Shown in pieces: positions 18,353-27,309 of a DNA stretch of 32,892 nucleotides. Numbering within the stretch: position 1 is the first letter of the stretch; each line of letters opens with the position of its first letter. Made by a program: the position numbers and the translations under genes. The DNA comes from Ectopseudomonas mendocina. Its GTDB lineage: Bacteria > Pseudomonadota > Gammaproteobacteria > Pseudomonadales > Pseudomonadaceae. The stretch lies in contig NZ_VRYE01000054.1 in assembly GCF_008041835.1 (NCBI RefSeq), positions 1 through 32,892 of the forward strand. The letters run 5' to 3'. Under the pieces are notes generated by a model. It saw only the letters and a program-made list of their open reading frames with translations, was not told where the DNA came from and ran no database searches.

Positions 18353-18479
18353 ATAAATAGCTTTTTCAGAATTTTCTCAAGGCAGCGAGTTTTTTTAGAA
18401 CAAGGAAAACGGCGGGTACACGTCGCACCGACACGACACGGGCAAACCACTTGATCAATCGCTCAGGAGAGACACAACC

Positions 18480-19916
18480 ATGACCCCCATCATCCTTTCC
18501 GGTGGCAGCGGCTCGCGACTCTGGCCTCTTTCGCGCAAGCTGTATCCCAAGCAGTTCCTCGCCCTGACCGGTGAGCAGACGCTGTTCCAGCAGACCCTGC
18601 AGCGCCTTTCCATCGAGGGCATGCAGCCACCCGTGCTGGTGGCCAATCAGGAGCACCGTTTCATCGTGCTCGAGCAGCTGGAGCAGATCGACCTGCAGGC
18701 ACAAATGCTCCTGCTCGAACCCTTCGGCCGCAACACGGCACCGGCTGTGGCCATGGCGGCCCTGCAACTGATCGCCGAAGGCCGTGACGAGCTGATGCTG
18801 GTGCTGCCGGCCGACCATGTGCTGGACGATCAGCAAGCCTTCCGCCAGGCCTTAGCGCTGGCCACAGTGGCCGCCGAGAAAGGCGAGATGGTGCTGTTCG
18901 GCGTGCCGGCCGACCGTCCGGAAACCGGTTACGGCTACATCCGCGGCCAGGCCGACGGCACCCTGCCCGACGGCGTGGCGCGTGTCGCCAGCTTCGTCGA
19001 GAAACCCGACGCCCAGCGCGCCACCGAGTACGTGAAGAGCGGCGATTACTACTGGAACAGCGGCATGTTCCTGTTCCGCGCCAGCCGCTTCCTCGAGGAG
19101 CTCAAGCACCACGACGTGGACATCTACGACACCTGTCTGCTGGCGCTGGAACGCAGCCAGCGCGACGGCACGCAGATCGCCATCGACCCGGCTACCTTCG
19201 CCTGCTGCCCGGACAACTCCATCGACTACGCGGTGATGGAGAAGACCAGCCGCGCCTGCGTGGTGCCGCTGGCCGCTGGCTGGAACGATGTCGGCAGCTG
19301 GTCGTCGATCTGGGAAGTACACGACAAGGACGAAGCCGGCAACGTGACCAAGGGCGACGTGGTGATCGAGGACAGTCGCAACTGCCTGATCCACGGCAAT
19401 GGCAAGCTGGTCTCGGTGCTCGGCCTGGACGACATAGTCGTGGTGGAAACCAAGGACGCCATGATGGTGGCGCACAAGGACCGCGTGCAGGATGTCAAGA
19501 AACTGGTTGGCAAGCTCGACGAGCAGGGTCGCTGCGAGACCCAGAACCACTGCGAGGTCTACCGCCCTTGGGGCTCGTACGACTCGGTGGACATGGGCGG
19601 CCGCTTCCAGGTCAAGCACATTACCGTCAAACCGGGCGCGCAGCTGTCGCTGCAGATGCACCACCACCGTGCCGAGCACTGGATCGTGGTGTCCGGTACC
19701 GCCAAGGTGACCTGCGACGATAAAGAGTTCCTGCTCACCGAGAACCAGTCCACCTACATCCCGATGACCTCGGTACACCGCCTCTCCAACCCGGGCAAGA
19801 TCCCGCTGGAGATCATCGAGGTGCAGTCCGGCACCTACCTCGGTGAGGACGATATCGAGCGCCTGGAAGATGTATACGGTCGCAGCGATGCAGTAGCCGT
19901 CGGCGCCGCACACTGA
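18480..19916 (+). CDS. algA: PMI/GDP-mannose pyrophosphorylase AlgA
   Basis: Bifunctional cytoplasmic enzyme: it isomerises fructose-6-phosphate to mannose-6-phosphate and makes GDP-mannose from mannose-1-phosphate and GTP, feeding AlgD. It has 478 residues. The N-terminal nucleotidyltransferase domain starts IILSGGSGSRLWPLSR and has the FVEKP motif. The C-terminal type II phosphomannose isomerase cupin has QLSLQMHHHRAEHWIVVSGTA, with metal-binding histidines. The Shine-Dalgarno AGGAGAG lies about 10 nt upstream. It is the last gene of the operon, separated from algF by a repeat-bearing spacer, so expression independent of the main transcript is possible. Confidence 0.97.
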   Translation: MTPIILSGGSGSRLWPLSRKLYPKQFLALTGEQTLFQQTLQRLSIEGMQPPVLVANQEHRFIVLEQLEQIDLQAQMLLLEPFGRNTAPAVAMAALQLIAEGRDELMLVLPADHVLDDQQAFRQALALATVAAEKGEMVLFGVPADRPETGYGYIRGQADGTLPDGVARVASFVEKPDAQRATEYVKSGDYYWNSGMFLFRASRFLEELKHHDVDIYDTCLLALERSQRDGTQIAIDPATFACCPDNSIDYAVMEKTSRACVVPLAAGWNDVGSWSSIWEVHDKDEAGNVTKGDVVIEDSRNCLIHGNGKLVSVLGLDDIVVVETKDAMMVAHKDRVQDVKKLVGKLDEQGRCETQNHCEVYRPWGSYDSVDMGGRFQVKHITVKPGAQLSLQMHHHRAEHWIVVSGTAKVTCDDKEFLLTENQSTYIPMTSVHRLSNPGKIPLEIIEVQSGTYLGEDDIERLEDVYGRSDAVAVGAAH

Positions 19917-19923
19917 ATGAACC

Positions 19924-19973
19924 GTGGGAGGGACTTTATCCGCGATGACGCTCGCGGCTAAAGCCCCTCCCAC
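19924..19973. repeat. REP-like palindrome after algA
   Basis: GTGGGAGGG (19924-19932) pairs with CCCTCCCAC (19965-19973). Inner pairing around CCGCGA and TCGCGG makes an imperfect long hairpin. It starts 8 bp after the algA stop and may protect or end the alg transcript. There is no T run, so it is not a classical terminator. Confidence 0.7.
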
Positions 19974-20081
19974 TGCTCATGCCCACCTCCAAAGCTGTCA
20001 CACCCTGCGACAGCCCACGCGGTTACCCTGACAAAGCACCTTGTGTAGGATGAACGCAGACTTCGCAAAAAGGCTGCCCTC

Positions 20082-20546
20082 ATGCTGTTCGGTGTCGTAC
20101 TCGTCATCACCTGGCTGATCTTGCTGATTCGCTATCCAACCAAGGCCCTACCGGTGTCCATGGCCGCGCTGGTCGGCCTCGGCCTGGTGGCGACCTGGGT
20201 ACTCTGGCAGGAAAGCCAGGACGAGCGCTACCTGGCCCATCTCGAGCTGCGCCTGAGCTACGACCCGCAGCGCTGCCCTGCTGATCGACCGCTGGCCATC
20301 GACCTGAAGAACGGCAGCGATGCCGCCCTGCTGGAGCTGCGCTGGGAAGTCGCCGCCTACCGCCCAGGCAACGCCACCAACCTGGCCCAGCGCCTGTATG
20401 AGTCGCCACGCTACAGCGGCCCCGGCGAGCTGCTGCCGGACGCCAGCTGGAGTGGCTGCATGCCCCTGCCCGACCTGCGCAGCGGCTATCGCCCGGCTAC
20501 GCTGGAGTTTCGCGCCGAGCGCCTGCAAGGCAAATTCATTCGATAA
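20082..20546 (+). CDS. Membrane-anchored protein of unknown function
   Basis: I do not recognise the family. The protein has 154 residues. Two hydrophobic helices (about 1-16 and 24-42) are separated by RYPTKALP, and a soluble C-terminal domain (about 50-154) has alternating polar/hydrophobic strands like a small beta-sandwich. Two cysteines (C66 and C126) may form a disulfide if the domain is periplasmic. AAGG lies about 9 nt before the start. It sits alone between the alg operon and the SDR gene, bounded by REP-like palindromes on both sides, so it is probably a separate transcript. Confidence 0.75.
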   Translation: MLFGVVLVITWLILLIRYPTKALPVSMAALVGLGLVATWVLWQESQDERYLAHLELRLSYDPQRCPADRPLAIDLKNGSDAALLELRWEVAAYRPGNATNLAQRLYESPRYSGPGELLPDASWSGCMPLPDLRSGYRPATLEFRAERLQGKFIR

Positions 20547-20548
20547 CC

Positions 20549-20617
20549 TGTAGGAGCGAGCTCTGCTCGCGAAGCTTGCGGCGTCATACGCGTTCGCGAG
20601 CAGAGCTCGCTCCTACA
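20549..20617. repeat. Perfect 25-bp palindrome, REP-like
   Basis: Positions 20549-20573 are exactly reverse-complementary to 20593-20617 (outer ends TGTAGGAGCGAGC and GCTCGCTCCTACA), with a 19-nt loop. It begins two bases after the stop codon of the preceding gene. It belongs to the same GTAGGAGC family as 307-353 and 32768-32840. The perfect arms suggest recent insertion or strong maintenance. Confidence 0.85.
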
Positions 20618-20644
20618 GCTCGACATCCGTTGCCAGCCCCGTAG

Positions 20645-20677
20645 GGCGGACTCAGGAGCCTAGGCGAACAGTCCGCC
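20645..20677. repeat. Short palindrome, GTAGGGCGGA type
   Basis: GGCGGACT (20645-20652) pairs exactly with AGTCCGCC (20670-20677). It is preceded by GTA. GTAGGGCGG also appears in reverse near 28530-28539, so a second repeat family is present in the window. It lies 60 bp before the SDR start. Confidence 0.6.
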
Positions 20678-20737
20678 ATCACCTCAAGCCAAGCCTGCTA
20701 AGCTGCAGCCCCATTCGCGTCTCAGGGAGTCCCGCGC

Positions 20738-21568
20738 ATGCCTCAACCCAGCGTTCTCATCACTGGTTGCTCCAGCGGCATCGGCCGCGCCCTGGCCGAC
20801 GCCTTCAAGGCGGCTGGCTACGCGGTGTGGGCCACGGCGCGCAAGGACAGTGACCTTGCAGCGCTCGAGCAGGCGGGGTTCCATGCAGTGCAACTCGACG
20901 TCAACGATGGCGAAGCGCTGCAGCAGCTGAGCACACGCCTGAGCGAGGAAATCGGCGGCCTCGATGTGCTGATCAACAACGCCGGCTATGGCGCCATGGG
21001 CCCGCTGCTCGACGGCGGGGTCGAAGCCATGCAGCGACAGTTCGAAACCAACGTGTTCTCCATCGTCGGCGTGACCCGCGCCTTCTTCCCGCTGCTGCGT
21101 CGTAGCCGGGGCCTGGTGGTCAATATCGGCAGCGTGTCGTCGGTGCTGGTAACGCCCTTCGCTGGCGCCTACTGCGCCTCCAAGGCAGCGGTGCATGCCT
21201 TGAGCGACGCCCTGCGCATGGAGCTGGCGCCCTTCTCCATCGAGGTGATGGAAGTGCAGCCAGGCGCCATCGCCTCCAGTTTCGGCGCCAATGCCAGCCA
21301 GCAGGCCGAGGCGCTGATCCGCGAGGATTCGCCCTGGTGGCCGCTACGCGACGGCATCCGCGCCCGCGCCAAGGCCTCGCAGGACAACCCGACCCCGGCC
21401 AACGACTTTGCCACGCAACTGCTGGCCGCGGTGCAGCGCGACACACGCCCGCGCCTGCTGCGCCTGGGCAACGGCAGTCGCGCCCTGCCGCTGCTCGCCA
21501 CGCTGCTGCCCAAGGCGCTGCTGGAACGGGTTCTGCGCAAACGTTTCGGCCTGGCGCAGCAGCTGTGA
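20738..21568 (+). CDS. Short-chain dehydrogenase/reductase
   Basis: A 276-residue classical SDR that uses NAD(P)(H); its substrate cannot be told from sequence. Cofactor motif TGCSSGIG at residues 9-16, NNAG at 80-83, and catalytic S132, Y145 and K149 (YCASK) are all present. The C-terminal 50 residues are basic and variable, as in sub-families acting on lipids or hydroxysteroids. GGGAG lies upstream of the ATG. Its stop overlaps the GTG start of the next gene (GTGA), so the two are probably co-translated. Confidence 0.92.
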   Translation: MPQPSVLITGCSSGIGRALADAFKAAGYAVWATARKDSDLAALEQAGFHAVQLDVNDGEALQQLSTRLSEEIGGLDVLINNAGYGAMGPLLDGGVEAMQRQFETNVFSIVGVTRAFFPLLRRSRGLVVNIGSVSSVLVTPFAGAYCASKAAVHALSDALRMELAPFSIEVMEVQPGAIASSFGANASQQAEALIREDSPWWPLRDGIRARAKASQDNPTPANDFATQLLAAVQRDTRPRLLRLGNGSRALPLLATLLPKALLERVLRKRFGLAQQL

Positions 21569-21933
21569 GCCAGGGCCTGCCCGTGCGCTACTACGCCGTT
21601 GCGGGAGTGATCGCCGCCGTGCTGCTGAACCTGCTGCTGCGCACCTTCGTGCGCCTCGGCGGCGTGTTCACCACCCTGCTGATCGCCGCCGCCATCGCCG
21701 CCGGTCTGGCACTGGTGTTTCACTGGCGAACCGGGCGCGCACCGAGCAACGCCGAGCGCTGGCGTTTCACCCTGCTCTATGGCGGCGTGCTTGGGCTTCT
21801 CTATCTCGGCCTACTGGGCATGATGTACCTGCAGGACACGCCCAGCCCCATGGGCCTGTTTCTGTTCAGCCTGCACTACCTCTGCTACCCGGTGCTGGCC
21901 TGGCTGGCGTTTTCGCCACGTTATGGCCGCTGA
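21565..21933 (+). CDS. Small multi-pass membrane protein, unknown role
   Basis: A 122-residue protein starting at GTG 21565, which overlaps the SDR stop codon. The frame is open upstream, but only as a shadow of the SDR gene. About four hydrophobic helices are visible (roughly residues 9-25, 31-50, 67-86 and 92-116), with a basic loop HWRTGRAPSNAERWR between the second and third. I recognise no family motif. Coupling to the SDR suggests a joint membrane-linked role, but that is inference. Confidence 0.75.
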   Translation: MSQGLPVRYYAVAGVIAAVLLNLLLRTFVRLGGVFTTLLIAAAIAAGLALVFHWRTGRAPSNAERWRFTLLYGGVLGLLYLGLLGMMYLQDTPSPMGLFLFSLHYLCYPVLAWLAFSPRYGR

Positions 21934-21954
21934 TTCCGCCAGGAAACCATCTGC

Positions 21955-23115
21955 ATGCTGCATACCCTCGCCGTCGCCAACTACCGCTCGATCAACAGCC
22001 TGATCCTGCCGCTGGGCCGGCTCAACCTGATCACTGGCGCCAACGGCAGCGGCAAGTCCAACCTCTACCGCGCCCTGCGCCTGCTGGCGGAAACCGCACA
22101 AGGTGGCGTGGTCAACGCGCTGGCGCGCGAAGGTGGGCTGGAGTCGAGTTTCTGGGCCGGGCCGGAGAAGATTTCCCGGCGCATGCGCAGCGGCGAAGTG
22201 CCCGTACAGGGCGGCCCACGGCAGAACGTGATGCGTCTACGTCTGGGGTTTGCCGGCGAGGATTTCGGCTATGCCATCGCCCTGGGTCTACCCGAGCCAA
22301 GCAGTTCGGCCTTCGCCCTCGACCCTGAGATCAAGCGTGAATGCATCTGGGCCGGCGCCAGCTATCGCCCCGCTTCGCTGCTGGTGGATCGCACCGGGCC
22401 CATGGTGCGCATGCGCGAAGGCCGCAGTTGGCAGGTATTGGCCCAGCACGTGCCGAACTACGACAGCCTGTTCGACCAGATCGGCAACGACCCGAATTGC
22501 CCGGAAGTCTTCCAGCTGCGCGAAACCATCCGCCGCTGGCGCTTCTACGATCACTTTCGCAGTGATGCCGAGGCGCCGGCGCGCCAGCCGCAACTGGGCA
22601 CGCGCACACCGGTGCTGCGCCACGATGGCCGCGACCTGGCCGCCGCCCTGCAGACCATCCGCGAGATCGGCGACCGCGCGGCGCTGGACGCCGCCATCGA
22701 CGACGCTTTCCCCGGCAGCCGCCTGCATATCGATTTTCAGGCCGGCGGTCGCTTCGCCGTGGAACTGCGCCAGGAAGGTTTGCTGCGCCCCTTGAGCGCC
22801 GCAGAACTGTCCGACGGCACGTTGCGCTACCTGCTGCTGGTGGCCGCCCTGCTCACGCCACGGCCGCCTTCACTGATGGTGCTCAACGAACCGGAAACCA
22901 GCCTGCACCCGGATCTGTTGCCTGCACTTGGCCGGCTGATCATCGCCGCGTCGAAGCAAACGCAGGTGTGGGTCGTCTCTCACGCCAGCCGCCTGATCGC
23001 CACGCTCAAGGAAAGCCCCGACTGCAACACCCTGGAGCTGGACAAACAGCTCGGTCAGACCTGCATCCGCGGCCAGGGCATGCTCGACGAGCCGCCCTGG
23101 CACTGGCCGGATTGA
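21955..23115 (+). CDS. AAA family ATPase, RecF/OLD-like
   Basis: A 386-residue SMC/ABC-type ATPase of the group often annotated as predicted ATPase (AAA_21). Walker A GANGSGKS is at residues 28-35. The signature-like segment LSAAELSDGTLRYL lies near 282-295. The Walker B region is LMVLNEPETSLHPDLL, with N311 where an aspartate is usual before the catalytic glutamate E312; that substitution is frequent in this group. VVSHASRL gives the H-loop. No TOPRIM nuclease domain is attached and no nuclease gene follows, so it is not a complete OLD protein. It starts 22 bp after the membrane protein, with AGGAAA upstream. Confidence 0.88.
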   Translation: MLHTLAVANYRSINSLILPLGRLNLITGANGSGKSNLYRALRLLAETAQGGVVNALAREGGLESSFWAGPEKISRRMRSGEVPVQGGPRQNVMRLRLGFAGEDFGYAIALGLPEPSSSAFALDPEIKRECIWAGASYRPASLLVDRTGPMVRMREGRSWQVLAQHVPNYDSLFDQIGNDPNCPEVFQLRETIRRWRFYDHFRSDAEAPARQPQLGTRTPVLRHDGRDLAAALQTIREIGDRAALDAAIDDAFPGSRLHIDFQAGGRFAVELRQEGLLRPLSAAELSDGTLRYLLLVAALLTPRPPSLMVLNEPETSLHPDLLPALGRLIIAASKQTQVWVVSHASRLIATLKESPDCNTLELDKQLGQTCIRGQGMLDEPPWHWPD

Positions 23116-23135
23116 GCGGGCAGACACCAGGCCCG

Positions 23136-23195
23136 CAGGAGCCCGCTTGCGGGCAATCAGCCGTTGCCAGGCATCGCCGGCAAGCCGGCTCCTAC
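23136..23195. repeat. Paired REP-like hairpins between convergent genes
   Basis: Two small palindromes sit head to head: GCCCGCTTGCGGGC (23141-23154) and GCCGGCAAGCCGGC (23176-23189), flanked by CAGGAGC and GCTCCTAC. They lie between the ATPase gene (+) and trxB (-), which converge. They may act as a bidirectional transcript end; no T run is present. Confidence 0.7.
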
Positions 23196-23202
23196 AAAGC
23201 GG

Positions 23203-24408
<1,206 letters not shown>

Positions 24409-24421
24409 TCAGGAGACCGCC

Positions 24422-25186
24422 ATGCCCGCCGCTCCCGTCCTGTCCGGCCCGCAATACCTGCGAGAAGGCCTGAGGCTGGTACTCAGCCCTGGCCTGCGCC
24501 TGTTCGTATTGCTGCCGCTGGCGATCAATCTGATCCTGTTCGTCAGCATGATCAGCTTTGCCGTGCAGCAGTTCAGCGGCTGGGTCGATACCTTCATGCC
24601 TTCCCTGCCGAACTGGCTGAGCTTCCTGCAGTACATCCTCTGGCCACTGTTCGTGGTGCTGGTGCTGCTGATGGTGTTCTTCACCTTCACCATGCTGGCC
24701 AACATCATCGCCGCGCCGTTCAACGGTTTTCTCGCGGAGAAGGTCGAAGTGGTAGCGCGCGGTGAAGATCATTTCCCGCCATTCAGCTGGGCCGAACTGG
24801 CAGCCATGGTGCCGCGTACCATGGGTCGCGAAATGCGCAAGCTGGCGTATTTCCTGCCGCGCGCCATCGGCCTGCTGATCCTCAGCTTCATCCCGGTGGT
24901 CAATCTGGTCGCCGCGCCGCTGTGGCTGCTGTTCGGCGTGTGGATGATGGCCGTGCAGTACATCGACTACCCGGCGGACAACAACAAGATGAGCTGGCAG
25001 GACATGCTCGCCTGGCTGCGCGAGAAACGCTGGCAAAGCCTGAGCTTCGGCGGCATCACCTACGCCGCGCTGCTGGTGCCGGGGCTGAACATCCTGATGA
25101 TGCCGGCCGCGGTGGCCGGCGCCACGCTGTTCTGGGTACGCGAGCGCGGCGAGCAGGCGCTAGGTTCGCGCAAGGACATCGTGTAA
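24422..25186 (+). CDS. cysZ: Sulfate transporter CysZ
   Basis: Inner-membrane protein of 254 residues for sulfate uptake feeding cysteine synthesis. Family features are [24 protein letters not shown] at the N-terminus (shown in part), hydrophobic segments at about 25-50, 60-90, 140-175 and 205-225, and the conserved [10 protein letters not shown] and [13 protein letters not shown] stretches. AGGAG lies about 7 nt upstream of the ATG. The last 27 bp overlap the 3' end of the convergent hydroxylase gene. Confidence 0.93.
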   Translation: MPAAPVLSGPQYLREGLRLVLSPGLRLFVLLPLAINLILFVSMISFAVQQFSGWVDTFMPSLPNWLSFLQYILWPLFVVLVLLMVFFTFTMLANIIAAPFNGFLAEKVEVVARGEDHFPPFSWAELAAMVPRTMGREMRKLAYFLPRAIGLLILSFIPVVNLVAAPLWLLFGVWMMAVQYIDYPADNNKMSWQDMLAWLREKRWQSLSFGGITYAALLVPGLNILMMPAAVAGATLFWVRERGEQALGSRKDIV

Positions 25187-26269
25187 CGCCTGCATCGACG
25201 CCTGCGACTCGCGCTCGATGCGGCGGCGCATGAACAGGCCATTGGCCAGGCGCATCGGCCAGCCGGCGAAACCGTATTCGAGGGTGCGCACGAACTCGCA
25301 GCCTCCCTCGACCGCCACGCACTCGTAGCTCAGCAGCAGGTGCAGTCCATGGTCGCCCTGCGCACTGGCCTGCCAGCGCTGGGCCGGCTGATAGTCGAGC
25401 ACGTCCCAGCGCAGATGCCCGGCGCGGCCGCCGGCATGAATGTCTTCCTCGAAGCGCTCACCCGCGAGCAAGGCCCCTTCGCGCCCATAGATGTGCAGTG
25501 ACGACGGGTGCCACTGCGGCCAGTGACTCGGCGCCGCGGCGTATTCCAGCACGCACGCAGCAGGCCGGGCGATGCGAATGCGGTGCTGCTGGCGGTTCTG
25601 CTGATGGATAGCCTCAGGCTCCCAGTGCAGGGTGCCGTGCAGCCAGTCCATCAGCGGATGGACGATGCCGAAGTTGCACGAATGCATCAGCTCACGGCGA
25701 TGATGCAGCGCATGCAGGCGGCGCATCTGGCGAATCCACGGCAGGCGCGACACCGGGTGCCTATCAGGTAGATGCTCGCAGGCATGCACCACTTCGTAAC
25801 TCATGTAGCCCAGTAGCATGCTGCCGGCGAACAACGCGGCGAGGTTGCCGTCGAGATGGGACAACAGCCACCAGGCGGCGAATAACGGCAGGCTGTAGAG
25901 CACGATCAGCCAGGCCGGAAAGAGGATCACGCGCCAGTCGCGCGCCGTCTCGTAAGGCATCAGCGTCTCGACGAAGAAGCTGTGGTGATCGCCGGTGTGG
26001 CGTTTGTAGAAGAGTTTGCCGAAGCGCGTCTTGTTGTGGCCGAGGCGCTTGTGCACCTGGTATTCACCCCAGCTGAAGAACACCAGCGTCGCCGGCACCA
26101 GCAGCCACTGCCAGGGCGCCACAGCCTCCAGCGTGCTCCCGAGCCACCCGATGCAGAGCAGCCCGTAGGCCAGTACGAATGCGGCATGCAACCAGGGGTT
26201 GTACAGCCGGTGGATGGCAGCCCGGTAATCGCTGCGAAAAGCCTGGGCATTGTCATTGTTGTAGGCCAT
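25160..26269 (-). CDS. Fatty-acid hydroxylase/SRPBCC fusion protein
   Basis: A 369-residue protein with two parts. Residues 1 to about 220 are a membrane di-iron hydroxylase of the sterol desaturase/fatty-acid hydroxylase superfamily: histidine boxes H73-xxxx-H78, H91-xxx-H95-H96, H162-xxx-H166 and H186-xx-H189-H190 lie among four hydrophobic stretches. Residues about 230-369 resemble an SRPBCC (START/polyketide-cyclase-like) domain: [20 protein letters not shown] at its start and a C-terminal amphipathic helix [19 protein letters not shown]. Such a domain could present a hydrophobic substrate. The substrate is unknown. AGGAG precedes the ATG. It is divergent from a LysR gene, which may control it. 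Confidence 0.85.
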   Translation of the reverse strand: MAYNNDNAQAFRSDYRAAIHRLYNPWLHAAFVLAYGLLCIGWLGSTLEAVAPWQWLLVPATLVFFSWGEYQVHKRLGHNKTRFGKLFYKRHTGDHHSFFVETLMPYETARDWRVILFPAWLIVLYSLPLFAAWWLLSHLDGNLAALFAGSMLLGYMSYEVVHACEHLPDRHPVSRLPWIRQMRRLHALHHRRELMHSCNFGIVHPLMDWLHGTLHWEPEAIHQQNRQQHRIRIARPAACVLEYAAAPSHWPQWHPSSLHIYGREGALLAGERFEEDIHAGGRAGHLRWDVLDYQPAQRWQASAQGDHGLHLLLSYECVAVEGGCEFVRTLEYGFAGWPMRLANGLFMRRRIERESQASMQALHDVLART

Positions 26270-26307
26270 GGCGCTCTCCTGTGGATTGACAGCAGTCTAG
26301 GCCCGGC

Positions 26308-26333
26308 CAAATCATTCGAATAATGGATATTTG
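26308..26333. promoter_or_regulatory. Candidate LysR operator in divergent spacer
   Basis: The 79-bp spacer between the hydroxylase and LysR genes holds CAAAT (26308-26312) paired with ATTTG (26329-26333), with the inner palindrome ATTCGAAT (26314-26321). Interrupted dyads with a T-N11-A character between a LysR gene and a divergent target are the usual binding arrangement. The assignment is by position and symmetry only. Confidence 0.4.
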
Positions 26334-26348
26334 AAAAGAGCATTATCC

Positions 26349-27251
26349 GTGATAACGAATTTACGTCAGCTCGACCTCAACCTGCTGCTGGTCTTCGACG
26401 CCCTGATGCAGGAAGGCAATCTGACCCGCGCCGCCCAGCGCCTGCACCTGAGCCAGTCGACGGTCAGCAACGCCCTCGCCCGCCTGCGCCAGCAACTGGG
26501 CGAGGAGCTGTTCCAGCGCACCGCCCGCGGCATGACCCCGACCGCTCGCGCCCTGACCCTTTACCCGCCCGTGCGCCAGGCGCTGCAATTGCTGCAGGCC
26601 GGCCTCGGTCCGGCAGAACCCTTCGATGCGCGTACGCCGCACGTGTTCAGCTTGTCGCTCAACGACTACGCCCAGGCCGCGCTGCTGCCGATGCTGCAGG
26701 CACATCTGGCCCGCGTCGCGCCGCTGGTAGAGCTGGTAGCGCACAGCGACGACGCCGACAACCTGCTGCCGCGCCTGGAAAGCGGTGCCCTGGACCTGGC
26801 CATCGACTACCTGCACGTCGATTCGCCCGACCTGCATTACGCGCCCCTGCGCGAAGAAGCCCTGGTGGTGATCGGCCGCCAGGATCATCCGGCCTTCGTC
26901 GGCGGCCTCAGCCTCAAGGATTACCAACAGGCTCGCCACGTGATCGTGACGCCGCGCGCCGGGCGCGGTTCGCCACTGGAAATCGTCCTTGGCTCGGCCA
27001 AGGTCAGGCGCCAGGCAGCGCTACACCTGCCCAATTACCTGCCGATTCCGGCCATCGTCGCTCACACCGATCTACTCGGCACCATACCCGCGCGCCTGGC
27101 CGAAGCCTTCGCACCGCTGTTCGCCCTGCAGGTCGCACCATTGCCCTTTGACATGCCTGCCGTGCAGATCAGCCTGATCTGGCACCGCCAGCAGCACCAT
27201 GACCCGGCGCACAGCTGGCTGCGTGAACAACTGCACGGCCTGCTCGCCTGA
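26349..27251 (+). CDS. LysR family transcriptional regulator
   Basis: A 300-residue regulator. The N-terminal winged helix-turn-helix reads LRQLDLNLLLVFDALMQEGNLTRAAQRLHLSQSTVSNALARLR (positions about 4-47, given in part as the family hallmark). A periplasmic-binding-like effector domain fills residues about 90-295. The effector is unknown. I prefer GTG 26349 with AAGAG upstream; the TTG at 26331 has no site and would overlap the operator-like dyad. It is divergent from the hydroxylase gene, its most likely target, and is followed 58 bp later by a glycosyltransferase gene. Confidence 0.88.
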   Translation: MITNLRQLDLNLLLVFDALMQEGNLTRAAQRLHLSQSTVSNALARLRQQLGEELFQRTARGMTPTARALTLYPPVRQALQLLQAGLGPAEPFDARTPHVFSLSLNDYAQAALLPMLQAHLARVAPLVELVAHSDDADNLLPRLESGALDLAIDYLHVDSPDLHYAPLREEALVVIGRQDHPAFVGGLSLKDYQQARHVIVTPRAGRGSPLEIVLGSAKVRRQAALHLPNYLPIPAIVAHTDLLGTIPARLAEAFAPLFALQVAPLPFDMPAVQISLIWHRQQHHDPAHSWLREQLHGLLA

Positions 27252-27271
27252 CATATAAGCGCAATCGAAAC

Positions 27272-27290
27272 GTCATGTTCACTACATGAC
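27272..27290. promoter_or_regulatory. Palindrome before the glycosyltransferase gene
   Basis: GTCATGT (27272-27278) is the exact reverse complement of ACATGAC (27284-27290), with a 5-bp spacer. It lies 20 bp before the chosen start of the glycosyltransferase. Its size fits a dimeric repressor or activator site, but I cannot name the regulator. Confidence 0.4.
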
Positions 27291-27309
27291 CTGGGCAGAG
27301 ACTGCTTAC

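Noticed and set aside
21955..23115. Complete OLD-type or Gabija-like phage-defence system
   Set aside because: Only the ATPase is present; there is no TOPRIM domain, UvrD-like partner or reverse transcriptase next to it.
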